Source: Desulfovibrio sp. OttesenSCG-928-G15 (GTDB lineage: Bacteria > Desulfobacterota > Desulfovibrionia > Desulfovibrionales > Desulfovibrionaceae). From it: 12,427 bases of DNA. Of the stretch, positions 6,447-12,427 are shown one piece after another. The stretch lies in contig JAJDIC010000061.1 of assembly GCA_030266525.1 (NCBI GenBank), positions 1 to 12,427 of the forward strand, written 5' to 3'. Each line of letters starts with the position of its first letter. Position 1 is the first letter of the stretch. Below the pieces are notes generated by a model. That model did no database searches. It was given only the letters and a program-made list of their open reading frames with translations, and was not told where the DNA came from. A program made the translations under genes and the position numbers.

Positions 6447-7948
6447 TCTGTAGCAGAATTGAGCTGCGCTCGTAAGTCGCGGTATTCGTTGTCAATTTTC
6501 CTGCACAGTTCTACCATGTTTTTTACGGACAGGCCCAGCTTGGTCCAGACAAAGGAGGGCAGTGGCGATACGATGCTTTCTCCGCTGGTGCCGTAAGCGA
6601 GCGCTTGAGAGAGGGTATTGGCGGTGGGCAGGATGAGGCTTTCTACCGGAGTATCTTCTGACAAGGGCTTGTGGTGGTCGCCTATCAGCTGGTGCAGTTC
6701 CGGCGGGAAATTCCATCCGGCGAGGAACTTTTGTCCAAGCGAGTCGTGGGTGATGCCAAGCGTTTCCCTTTCCATGGAGCGCAGGGGAACATGCCTGCGG
6801 CGCGCTTCGGACAGCATGTGCAAAGAGTGTGTGGGAAGCTGTGTATACATGAGCAGGCGGGCGATATCGTGCAAGAGTCCTGAAATAAAGTAGTTTTCCG
6901 GGTTACGCAGCGATACTTTTTTTGCCAGAAGCCGGGCGCCAACTCCGCAGCATATGGAGTGGGACCAAAAGGCTTCCATGCTGACGAGTGTTGCGGGCAG
7001 GCCCTTGAACGACGACACAAAGGCGGCGCTCATGGCCAGAGAAATCATTTGATTCATGCCGATCATGGTGATGGCCCGACCAATGTCGGTAATCTTGCTG
7101 GTGAAGCCGTAGTAGGGGCTATTGACCAGCTTGAGCAGCCTGGCCACAAGGTCGGAGTCCATGGCGACAATGGACGCTATTTCTTCTACGCTGACCCTGG
7201 GCCTGTTCACCGCTTCCGTTAAACGGTGGCACAGGAGCGGGGCTGTGCCCAGGCTTTTGCCGAAACCGAGCAGAAAATTGATGTCCGGTCGTGGTGGGGG
7301 CTGGGTAGCAATGGCCGGACCCGCGCTTGCCCTGCCTGCCTCGCTTTGAGCGTCATTGAGCAGGGTTTTATATTGTTTTTCCAGCGCCAGAGCCATGAGG
7401 GTCTTTGTGTAGGGGCTGTCCGGCTCAAGCCGCTTAAAGCGCTCAGCAAGGATTTTTCGTAACAGATGCGCCTTGTCCGCATGGGCCATGCCCTGAACAG
7501 GTGCCGCGGCGTTGGAAGCGCTTGAGGCTTCGGCTGTGCCAGACGCTTCTGCCCTGTTTATCAGCATGGTTGTGTCGGGGAGGGGTGTTTCAACCCTCCC
7601 TACCGCTTGTCCTGCCGGGGTAGGGGACGGTGCGGGGGCAGGGCGGGAAAGGGACTCGGAATCTGTCCAGTTGTCTGAAAGCTGGCGCACTTCAATCCTG
7701 GCGTCGTGAGAATGGGGCGCATGAGGCTGCGGGGTGGCAGGTTCACTGCCTGGGGCAGGGGATTTCCCGTTCTTCGCATCATCATCCCGCTCTACTGAAA
7801 TATGAGAGATGCCCCACTGGGTGAGCGTATTGATATGGGAGGTTGTGAGCACATCCCCTTTATCGAAAATTATAAAGTCGGTTTTGGATTTCACCGGTTC
7901 GGACAAGATGTCGCCAGGCGAAAGTTCAGTTACCGGAAGTTTTGTCAT
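6443..7948 (-). CDS. HDOD-domain signalling protein
   Basis: A 501-aa protein. Residues 1-55 (V..L.PGDIL.EPV...KGDVLT..HI..L..WGI..I.VE) match the small N-terminal module often joined to HD-GYP/HDOD domains. Residues 56-210 are a Pro/Ala/Ser-rich linker. From about 220 to 430 is an HDOD domain: DINFLL...VEEIASIVAMDSDLVARLLKLVNSPYYG, with AITMIGMNQM, GLLHDIARLL at 357-366 and DHH at 424-426. HDOD proteins are HD-superfamily relatives used in regulation of cell cycle, motility and c-di-GMP-type signalling. Many lack phosphodiesterase activity and work as scaffolds. Only parts of the metal-binding HD set are visible, so activity is uncertain. It is cytoplasmic, with no membrane segment. The ribosome binding site is weak (GGAA). 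The stop codon lies within the MITE-like element, so the native C-terminus may have been altered. Confidence 0.9.
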   Translation of the reverse strand: MTKLPVTELSPGDILSEPVKSKTDFIIFDKGDVLTTSHINTLTQWGISHISVERDDDAKNGKSPAPGSEPATPQPHAPHSHDARIEVRQLSDNWTDSESLSRPAPAPSPTPAGQAVGRVETPLPDTTMLINRAEASGTAEASSASNAAAPVQGMAHADKAHLLRKILAERFKRLEPDSPYTKTLMALALEKQYKTLLNDAQSEAGRASAGPAIATQPPPRPDINFLLGFGKSLGTAPLLCHRLTEAVNRPRVSVEEIASIVAMDSDLVARLLKLVNSPYYGFTSKITDIGRAITMIGMNQMISLAMSAAFVSSFKGLPATLVSMEAFWSHSICCGVGARLLAKKVSLRNPENYFISGLLHDIARLLMYTQLPTHSLHMLSEARRRHVPLRSMERETLGITHDSLGQKFLAGWNFPPELHQLIGDHHKPLSEDTPVESLILPTANTLSQALAYGTSGESIVSPLPSFVWTKLGLSVKNMVELCRKIDNEYRDLRAQLNSATD

Positions 7949-8469
7949 AACGTCATTCCGTAAGCGTCTGTACGCCGTGTTCGCCGCAGGAGAAGTACTC
8001 CCAAGCTGCGTACCGGGCGACTGTAGTTTTGTCCGTGCAAGCGTGTTTGTTTGTTAGCGAAAAATCAGGAACCTGACCCGCTTGTGCAGGGTTTGTAATT
8101 TCGCAAAATACAGTACACCCTTTTCCTTTTGTTCGCCATTATATAATTGGCTATGGGCTACAGGGATTTTCTGTTTTTTTCGCCCTCAGAACGCCATGCT
8201 CCGGCCTTGTTTTTGAAAACGTATTTTTCTGTGTTCCGGGTACAGAAAATTCGCGTAATATGATTGACAAAGGAAGGGAGATTGCTGAGGATTGCCCCCT
8301 GCTTTGAAGCGATTTCACGGGGAATTTCGCAGGACGACTACGCGAAATTCCTGCGCGAGAACGCGACGTGAGATGATTGCGCCTATGTAGGGAATTTGAA
8401 AATTGTTTCCGGGGCAAGCGTTACCGCCTATGGCGGCCAACACCCGCTACCCGGAGTTGTGGAGGAAAT
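7949..8469. promoter_or_regulatory. 521-base divergent intergenic region with inverted repeats
   Basis: No supportable gene. Two clear inverted repeats occur: TTTTCTGT/ACAGAAAA at 8225-8232/8242-8249 (8 bp, 9-nt gap) and GGAATTTCGC/GCGAAATTCC at 8321-8330/8342-8351 (10 bp, 11-nt gap). Both have the shape of regulator operators. The first overlaps the motif shared with 5251-5270. TTGACA at 8264-8269 is a possible -35 for cvpA, with a poor -10 (GAGGAT at 8287). Confidence 0.45.
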
Positions 8470-8967
8470 GTGACTACTGTCAGCGTATTGGATTTGGGCC
8501 TTGGGTTGTTTATTCTGTTATTCCTTGTACGTGGTTTGCTGCGCGGCATGATTCGCGAAGTTTCCGGGCTTGTGGGCATTTTTTTAGGGCTGTTTATTGC
8601 GGGCCGTGGCTACACGCTTCTGGAACCCCAGTTTGCGGGGCTTATCCATAATGCCCGTTGGTCTGCCGGTTTGTCTTACGCCATTCTTTTTACGGCTACG
8701 CTTATAGTGGTGGCGCTTGCTGCCGCGTTGCTCAAGCGGTTCATGACCCTTACTTTTACCGCCTGGGTGGACAATGCTGTCGGCGCGGCGGTTGGTTTTA
8801 TCAAGGGCGTTTTCATTTGCGCCATAGTGCTTGCCCTTATGCATCGTTTCGCGCCGGATTCGCCTTTCCTGAAAAATGCCATTATTCCGCAGTATATTGA
8901 GTCGCTCATCAATTTTGCCCGCTCCTTTTTCCCGGCGTTCATTGAAGGCCTGCAACAGGGAGTATAG
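8470..8967 (+). CDS. CvpA-family inner membrane protein
   Basis: A 165-aa membrane protein. It opens with VLDLGLGLFILLFLVRGLLRG and then REVSGLVGIFLGLFIA, the hallmark of the CvpA family. Four hydrophobic segments are visible, at about 8-22, 28-45, 65-88 and 100-120. The DNAVGAAVGFIKGVF element between the third and fourth is also typical. E. coli CvpA is linked to colicin V export and bile-salt tolerance; the family's biochemical role is unsettled. I start it at GTG 8470 because GGAGGA (8461-8466) lies just upstream. An in-frame ATG at 8377 would add a non-family N-terminus that overruns that site. mazG begins five bases after its stop, so the two form an operon. Confidence 0.9.
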   Translation: MTTVSVLDLGLGLFILLFLVRGLLRGMIREVSGLVGIFLGLFIAGRGYTLLEPQFAGLIHNARWSAGLSYAILFTATLIVVALAAALLKRFMTLTFTAWVDNAVGAAVGFIKGVFICAIVLALMHRFAPDSPFLKNAIIPQYIESLINFARSFFPAFIEGLQQGV

Positions 8968-8972
8968 GGCTG

Positions 8973-9305
8973 ATGGCTCAGGAAGAAGACACGAAAACCG
9001 GCAATCTGCAAGCACTTGCCGATATTGTTTCCGCTCTTGTTGCGCCTGACGGCTGCCCCTGGGACAAGGAGCAGACCCCGCTTTCTTTGTGCGAATATGT
9101 TCTTGAAGAAGCGCATGAACTTGTGGACGCAATACGGCACGGCACTGACAGGGACGTTGCTGAAGAACTCGGCGACGTGCTGTTTTTACTCGTATTTATC
9201 AGCATATTGCTGCAAAGGCAGGGTAAGCCCGCCTTGCCCGAAGCGGTAACCTCCAGCTTCAAAACTGAACGGAGGGTGAACAACGTGTTGACACTCTACA
9301 CCTAG
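8973..9305 (+). pseudogene. mazG: mazG nucleotide pyrophosphohydrolase, truncated by the island junction
   Basis: MazG hydrolyses NTPs and dNTPs to monophosphates and normally has about 260 residues in two related domains. Here residues 12-90 match the N-terminal domain: CPWDKEQTP, the metal-binding E45-E46-x2-E49 and E65-x2-D68 (EELGD), then FLLVFISILLQRQGKPALPEAV. The expected continuation (helix ending in RRHPHVF and the whole second domain) is missing. From about residue 93 the sequence is unrelated and stops at 110. The break at about 9250 coincides with the fall in GC and the start of foreign genes, so insertion or deletion at this point is the likely cause. Catalytic residues of the first domain are intact, so a residual short product is possible. 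Confidence 0.85.
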
Positions 9306-9337
9306 GTCCTCGCGCCGCTCTGCTGTTTCAGAAGTAT

Positions 9338-9366
9338 TTGACCCAAATCACAGGGTATAATAATAT
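9338..9366 (+). promoter_or_regulatory. Good sigma70-type promoter of the accessory cassette
   Basis: TTGACC (9338-9343), 17 bases, TAATAT (9361-9366), overlapping a TATAAT. The start would fall near 9373, about 33 bases before the ATG of the small cysteine-rich gene, and it would drive the whole plus-strand cassette. Between the mazG break and this promoter nothing else is recognisable. Confidence 0.65.
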
Positions 9367-9405
9367 TCGGAACACAATAGGCAGACTAAAAACAAGGAGA
9401 AACCT

Positions 9406-9597
9406 ATGCCGTACGATGAAAATTCGAATCCCCCTTGGTGCCAATGCCCTTGCTGTGGCACAAGAAGTGAAGGTGAAGACGGTATTGAGCGTGATTTTGG
9501 CTATCGCAATATGGGCAATGGACAAACAATTCCTCAATCCTATTGCAGGGAGTGCCGCAGCGCTAGATGTGAAGCAGGAAAGCCGTGCAAGAAATGA
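9406..9597 (+). CDS. Small cysteine-rich, zinc-ribbon-like protein
   Basis: A 63-aa hydrophilic protein with eight cysteines in two groups: C12, C14, C16, C17 (WCQCPCCG) and C47, C50, C55, C61 (CRECRSARC...C). Two CxxC-type knuckles about 30 residues apart are the layout of a zinc ribbon, which usually binds nucleic acid or a protein partner. AAGGAG seven bases before the ATG and a good promoter just upstream support translation. A longer frame on the same strand (9338-9670) overlaps it, lacks a good ribosome binding site, and I reject it. I recognise no family. It is the first gene of the accessory cassette and could be a regulator or an accessory factor. Confidence 0.65.
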   Translation: MPYDENSNPPWCQCPCCGTRSEGEDGIERDFGYRNMGNGQTIPQSYCRECRSARCEAGKPCKK

Positions 9598-9621
9598 ATG
9601 TCGCTACACACTAACAAGGAA

Positions 9622-9643
9622 GCATGACTTTTTTGAATCATGC
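9622..9643. repeat. Short inverted repeat before the DUF3644 gene
   Basis: GCATGA/TCATGC, six perfect base pairs separated by ten bases (CTTTTTTGAA), directly before the GAGGGG that may serve as ribosome binding site of the next gene. It could be an operator or a hairpin that tunes translation of the putative toxin. It is short enough to be chance. Confidence 0.35.
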
Positions 9644-9659
9644 GAGGGGCTGAACTCTC

Positions 9660-10949
9660 ATGACAGCTAATATCGACAAGATAAAGCAATCCTATTCTTT
9701 TTTTGTAGAAAAGCTATCTACAAGCACTGAGTTCACGCTTCAAGAGCTGGCGAATGCTACGGGGTGGAGTGTGAGCACGGTTCGTACCTATCTTCCCAAA
9801 AAGTGGCGCCCCTTTTTGATTCAAGACGGCCAGCTATATAGCGTAAATTCCTCCACTTTCAAGTACTCTGAAGATGAATATGCCAGAATGATGTCCCAAG
9901 TTCATACATATAGCAGTAATCCCTTTAAGCCAAAACTCAGCGAGCCTGTTGAAAGCCTTGTTATTAAGGCAAAAGAATCAGCAGTATTAGCTATTGATAT
10001 TTATAACAGACCAGCAACTTCTTTTAGGACTCAGGGATTCACGGTAATGATGGTCATAGCGTGGACGTCGTTACTACACGCATTATTTGAATTTGAAAGT
10101 AAAGACTATTACTATCGTGATAAAGATAATAATATTGCAATGATAGACGGAGACAGCAAGGCCTGGGAGTTAAGTAGATGCATCGATGCTTGTGAATATT
10201 TGTCGCATGCAACTAAAGCCAACATAACACTTTTTATTCAATTAAGAAACAAAATCGAGCATCGTTTTGCCCCAGCTTTTGATTTAGACATATGTGGAGA
10301 GTGTCAAGCGCTTATATTTAACTTCGAAGAGCAAATAACAAAACATTTTAGTAATTATTACTCATTAAACAACACTCTTTCAATCCCACTACAGGTTATA
10401 AAAACTCGTACTGAATGGCAATCTGAAATAACGAAGCAGATGCAAAGTTCACACTATAATGAGCTGAAAGGGTTTATTGATTCGTATCGAACCACTCTCC
10501 CTGATGATATTTTTGGTGACAGCCAATATAGCTTTAGGGTTTATCTCATCCCAAAAACTGGGAACCATCGTTCTTCGTCTGATCTTGCCATGGAGTTCAT
10601 CAAATATGACCCATCACAACCCGATCAATTTGACGAGCTTGAGAGGGGAGTGACACTCATTAAAGAAAAACGAGTTCAAGTTGCAAATCAGGGTCGGTAT
10701 AAGCCTTCACAGGTAAGCGAACAAGTGGCGAAACGGTTGAATAAGCCGTTCAATGTCACCACTCATGCCAACGCATGGAAGTTTTACGATGTTCGCAAGC
10801 GAGGCTATCAAGCTGATGGTTGTAACTCCCTGTATTGCCAATATGATGAGCCACATAAGGACTATGTCTTTACACAAGAATGGATAGATTTTTTGGTTGA
10901 TAAGCTTGCAGACGAGACAGAGTATAATCGTGTAAAAGCATTTAGATAA
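9660..10949 (+). CDS. DUF3644-domain protein, putative HEPN-like nuclease with N-terminal HTH
   Basis: A 429-aa soluble protein in three parts. Residues 1-80 look like a helix-turn-helix: FTLQELANATGWSVSTVRTY followed by a short wing. Residues about 98-230 match DUF3644: KESAVLAIDIYNRP at 105-118, FRTQGF, then W135 in a long helix, and LFIQLRNKIEH at 191-201. The R196-x4-H201 within that helix has the R-x4-6-H form of HEPN ribonucleases. The C-terminal part (330-429) carries YKPSQVSEQVAKRL...T.HANAWKFYDVR and ends in HKDYVFTQEWIDFLVDKL, a winged-helix-like region. DUF3644 genes are often in accessory defence regions; catalytic activity of this family is inference. Codon use and composition are AT-rich, unlike the genes before 9.2 kb. 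The next gene starts ten bases after its stop, so they are translated from one message. Confidence 0.8.
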   Translation: MTANIDKIKQSYSFFVEKLSTSTEFTLQELANATGWSVSTVRTYLPKKWRPFLIQDGQLYSVNSSTFKYSEDEYARMMSQVHTYSSNPFKPKLSEPVESLVIKAKESAVLAIDIYNRPATSFRTQGFTVMMVIAWTSLLHALFEFESKDYYYRDKDNNIAMIDGDSKAWELSRCIDACEYLSHATKANITLFIQLRNKIEHRFAPAFDLDICGECQALIFNFEEQITKHFSNYYSLNNTLSIPLQVIKTRTEWQSEITKQMQSSHYNELKGFIDSYRTTLPDDIFGDSQYSFRVYLIPKTGNHRSSSDLAMEFIKYDPSQPDQFDELERGVTLIKEKRVQVANQGRYKPSQVSEQVAKRLNKPFNVTTHANAWKFYDVRKRGYQADGCNSLYCQYDEPHKDYVFTQEWIDFLVDKLADETEYNRVKAFR

Positions 10950-10959
10950 GGGGGGTGTC

Positions 10960-11286
10960 ATGTCCCAAAATACACCTATCCGCGAATGGCTACATAAGCA
11001 TGACTATGAAGATATTGCGGAACTAATTGAACAAGTCATGGCTGGCTGGAAGCGAAAGGGTACAAAAACGCGACGCAACTGGTGGGCCGTGCTTGCAGGC
11101 AATAAAAACGGAACCCCTAAAGTAATTGAAGGTGTCACATTTCCCATCCTTAAGACTGCTCAAGCCAGGCAAGGCATGACGGTTACTGACAACGCTCTTT
11201 GTCGTAATGAGACGGAGGTCGCCCCAGGAGTCGTCACTGGTGGGCGGTGGGCACACAGAAGCAATATGCTTGATGCAGAAGACTAA
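10960..11286 (+). CDS. Small unrecognised protein between DUF3644 and methyltransferase genes
   Basis: A 108-aa soluble basic-to-neutral protein. Residues 7-30 form a helix pair (IREWLHKHDYEDIAELIEQVMAGW). Residues 31-72 are a dense, probably conserved core, KRKGTKTRRNWWAVLAG followed by FPILKTAQARQG. The tail (90-108) is Gly-rich and ends acidic. I cannot name the family. The Lys/Arg patch beside two tryptophans suggests nucleic-acid contact. A very strong GGGGGG lies four bases before the ATG and it begins ten bases after the DUF3644 stop. Its position next to a methyltransferase suggests an accessory, targeting or antitoxin role, which is an inference from context alone. Confidence 0.75.
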   Translation: MSQNTPIREWLHKHDYEDIAELIEQVMAGWKRKGTKTRRNWWAVLAGNKNGTPKVIEGVTFPILKTAQARQGMTVTDNALCRNETEVAPGVVTGGRWAHRSNMLDAED

Positions 11287-11334
11287 CGTGCTGAACAGAA
11301 CCAACATACAATACTAATTAAAGAAAACGAAAAA

Positions 11335-12171
11335 ATGGTTAAACCTTACTTAAAATGGGCTGGAGGCAAGCGGCAGCTTTTGCAGATTATAAAAACTTTT
11401 TTACCTTCCCGCATTGAGGAATATGTATATTATGAGCCATTTGTCGGTGCCGGCGCAGTGTTGTTTGAGCTACAGCCAAAAAAGGCTGTAATAAATGACT
11501 TCAACTCTCAATTAATTCTTACATATAATGTTATTAAGAACAATATTGATGCTCTAGTGACCAAGCTATACACTCATCAAAGGAATAATAGCAGAGAATA
11601 TTATTATGACATACGGTCACAAGATAGAGATATTAAATATTTTACAGAATTATCAGACGTTGAAAAGGCTGCTCGCCTTATTTTTATGAATAAAACATGC
11701 TTTAATGGACTATACAGAGTAAACTCTCAGGGGCTTTTCAATGTACCATATGGTACATACAAAAACCCAAGAATATGTGAAGAAGATGTGTTGCGCGCTA
11801 TAAGCGCTTATTTAAACAATAAAGATATTTATATTTTAAACGGTGACTTTTCTATGGCAACTAAAAATGCAAATAACTCATCATTTATTTATTTTGATCC
11901 ACCATACCACAGCGCCGATAATAGCAATTTTACTGGATATCAAGCTGGAGGCTTTGGGGAAAGTGAACAAATTCGACTCAGGGACAATATTCTAGAATTA
12001 ACAGAAAATGGTGCTAAATGCTTGCTAAGCAATTCTGACACGGATTTTATAAGAGAAATATATGCTGACAAACGATTTCACATTTTTACAATTCAAGCAA
12101 AACGTCTCATTAACTCCAATTCATCTAAGCGCGGTGAAGTTAATGAAGTGCTGATAAAAAATTGGAATTAA
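11335..12171 (+). CDS. dam: D12-class adenine-N6 DNA methyltransferase (Dam/DpnM-like)
   Basis: A 278-aa enzyme that methylates adenine-N6 in double-stranded DNA using S-adenosylmethionine. Motifs are in the alpha-group order: LKWAGGKRQLL at 6-16 (motif X), EPFVGAGAVLFEL at 34-46 (SAM-binding motif I), NDF at 54-56, RLIFMNKTCFNGLYR at 114-128 (target recognition side), FIYFDPPY at 184-191 (catalytic DPPY), and LLSNSD at 230-235. The length is normal and all key residues are present, so it should be active. The closest named relatives recognise GATC, but the target here is not proven. It lies 48 bases after the small gene, AT-rich like the rest of the cassette. No restriction endonuclease gene is visible downstream in the window. 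The ribosome binding site is weak (AAAGAAAA). Confidence 0.94.
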   Translation: MVKPYLKWAGGKRQLLQIIKTFLPSRIEEYVYYEPFVGAGAVLFELQPKKAVINDFNSQLILTYNVIKNNIDALVTKLYTHQRNNSREYYYDIRSQDRDIKYFTELSDVEKAARLIFMNKTCFNGLYRVNSQGLFNVPYGTYKNPRICEEDVLRAISAYLNNKDIYILNGDFSMATKNANNSSFIYFDPPYHSADNSNFTGYQAGGFGESEQIRLRDNILELTENGAKCLLSNSDTDFIREIYADKRFHIFTIQAKRLINSNSSKRGEVNEVLIKNWN

Positions 12172-12299
12172 TCAAAAAACGAGAATCCCTCACCTCACTC
12201 CACTGCTAGCGTTTTTATTCCTGACACCATTGCCCTATTCCCTTGGGCGAAGCGGATGCATGCAATTGCTCCGCCCAAGGATTAACTTCCGGTTATAGT
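12172..12299. terminator. Gap between convergent genes with a 9-bp hairpin
   Basis: CCTTGGGCG (12241-12249) pairs perfectly with CGCCCAAGG (12272-12280); the 22-base loop contains the palindrome TGCATGCA. No T run follows on either strand, so it would be a weak or factor-assisted bidirectional terminator between the methyltransferase gene and the minus-strand gene at the edge. Confidence 0.45.
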
Positions 12300-12427
12300 T
12301 TAAAAATCCGCATTTGCGTCGAGGTGTTTTTTTGCCTTAAATTGTGATTCACCCTCGGCATAACCCATATTGTAAGCCGCTTCTGCATCTTTGTGGCGAA
12401 CTGTGCCAGCTTGACTATCTGGTAGAC
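12300..12427 (-). CDS. 3' end of an unidentified minus-strand gene
   Basis: On the minus strand an open frame enters from the window edge and runs 41 codons to TAA at 12300-12302. The visible C-terminus is hydrophilic and helical (HKDAEAAYNMGYAEGESQF, then KAKKHLDANADF) and reads like real protein. Too little is present to name it. It is convergent with the methyltransferase gene. Confidence 0.45.
   Translation of the reverse strand, partial: LPDSQAGTVRHKDAEAAYNMGYAEGESQFKAKKHLDANADF

Noticed and set aside
8160..8190. Possible terminator before a T run in the HDOD-cvpA gap
   Set aside because: Only a 4-bp stem can be formed and no gene ends nearby.
9288..9293. TTGACA in the truncated mazG tail as a promoter
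   Set aside because: No -10-like hexamer lies 16-18 bases downstream; the pair at 9338-9366 is much better.
9338..9670. 110-codon plus-strand frame over the zinc-ribbon gene
   Set aside because: It starts inside the -35 box of the promoter, so it cannot be made from that transcript, and it overlaps a better supported gene.
1..12427. CRISPR array, rRNA, integrase or transposase genes
   Set aside because: No regularly spaced repeats with spacers, no rRNA sequence, and no open frame with recombinase or transposase motifs was found.

Overview
The window looks like chromosomal DNA of a sulfate-reducing deltaproteobacterium of the Desulfovibrio type. This is inferred from overall protein character (single-RRM RNA-binding protein, Acs, HDOD protein, CvpA/MazG pair, and conserved proteins I cannot place elsewhere) and moderately high GC. 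No rRNA or strict taxonomic marker is present, so the genus is an inference.

Layout: (1) 1-1.8 kb, minus strand: an initiator tRNA-Met gene with its own promoter and terminator, a CgeB-like glycosyltransferase, and a small RRM protein with a strong terminator. (2) 1.8-4.75 kb: a 730-base AT-rich and then hairpin-rich gap, ending in a terminator-like hairpin 63 bases before acs (acetyl-CoA synthetase), and an intrinsic terminator about 180 bases after acs. (3) 4.75-6.45 kb: a secreted small protein (minus), a conserved hypothetical protein with a C-terminal cysteine cluster (plus), and a nest of non-coding repeats. The nest holds a perfect 26-bp hairpin, a copy of a 96-bp dispersed repeat whose other copy lies behind acs, and a 129-bp MITE-like palindromic element whose right end supplies the stop codon of the next gene. 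(4) 6.4-9.3 kb: an HDOD signalling protein (minus), then divergently a CvpA-family membrane protein followed at once by mazG, which is cut off after about 90 recognisable residues.

(5) From about 9.25 kb the DNA becomes clearly AT-richer and the gene content changes. This is an accessory island that begins inside mazG. It has a good sigma70-type promoter and four plus-strand genes: a 63-aa cysteine-rich zinc-ribbon-like protein, a 429-aa DUF3644 protein with an N-terminal helix-turn-helix-like segment and an Rx4H HEPN-like motif, a 108-aa unrecognised protein 10 bases behind it, and a D12-class (Dam/DpnM-like) adenine-N6 DNA methyltransferase. A hairpin and the 3' end of a minus-strand gene close the window. 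No restriction endonuclease is recognisable.

Working model (inference): the island is a compact anti-phage or addiction-type cassette in which a putative HEPN ribonuclease (DUF3644) is paired with a DNA methyltransferase and two small accessory proteins. This is the most interesting part of the window.
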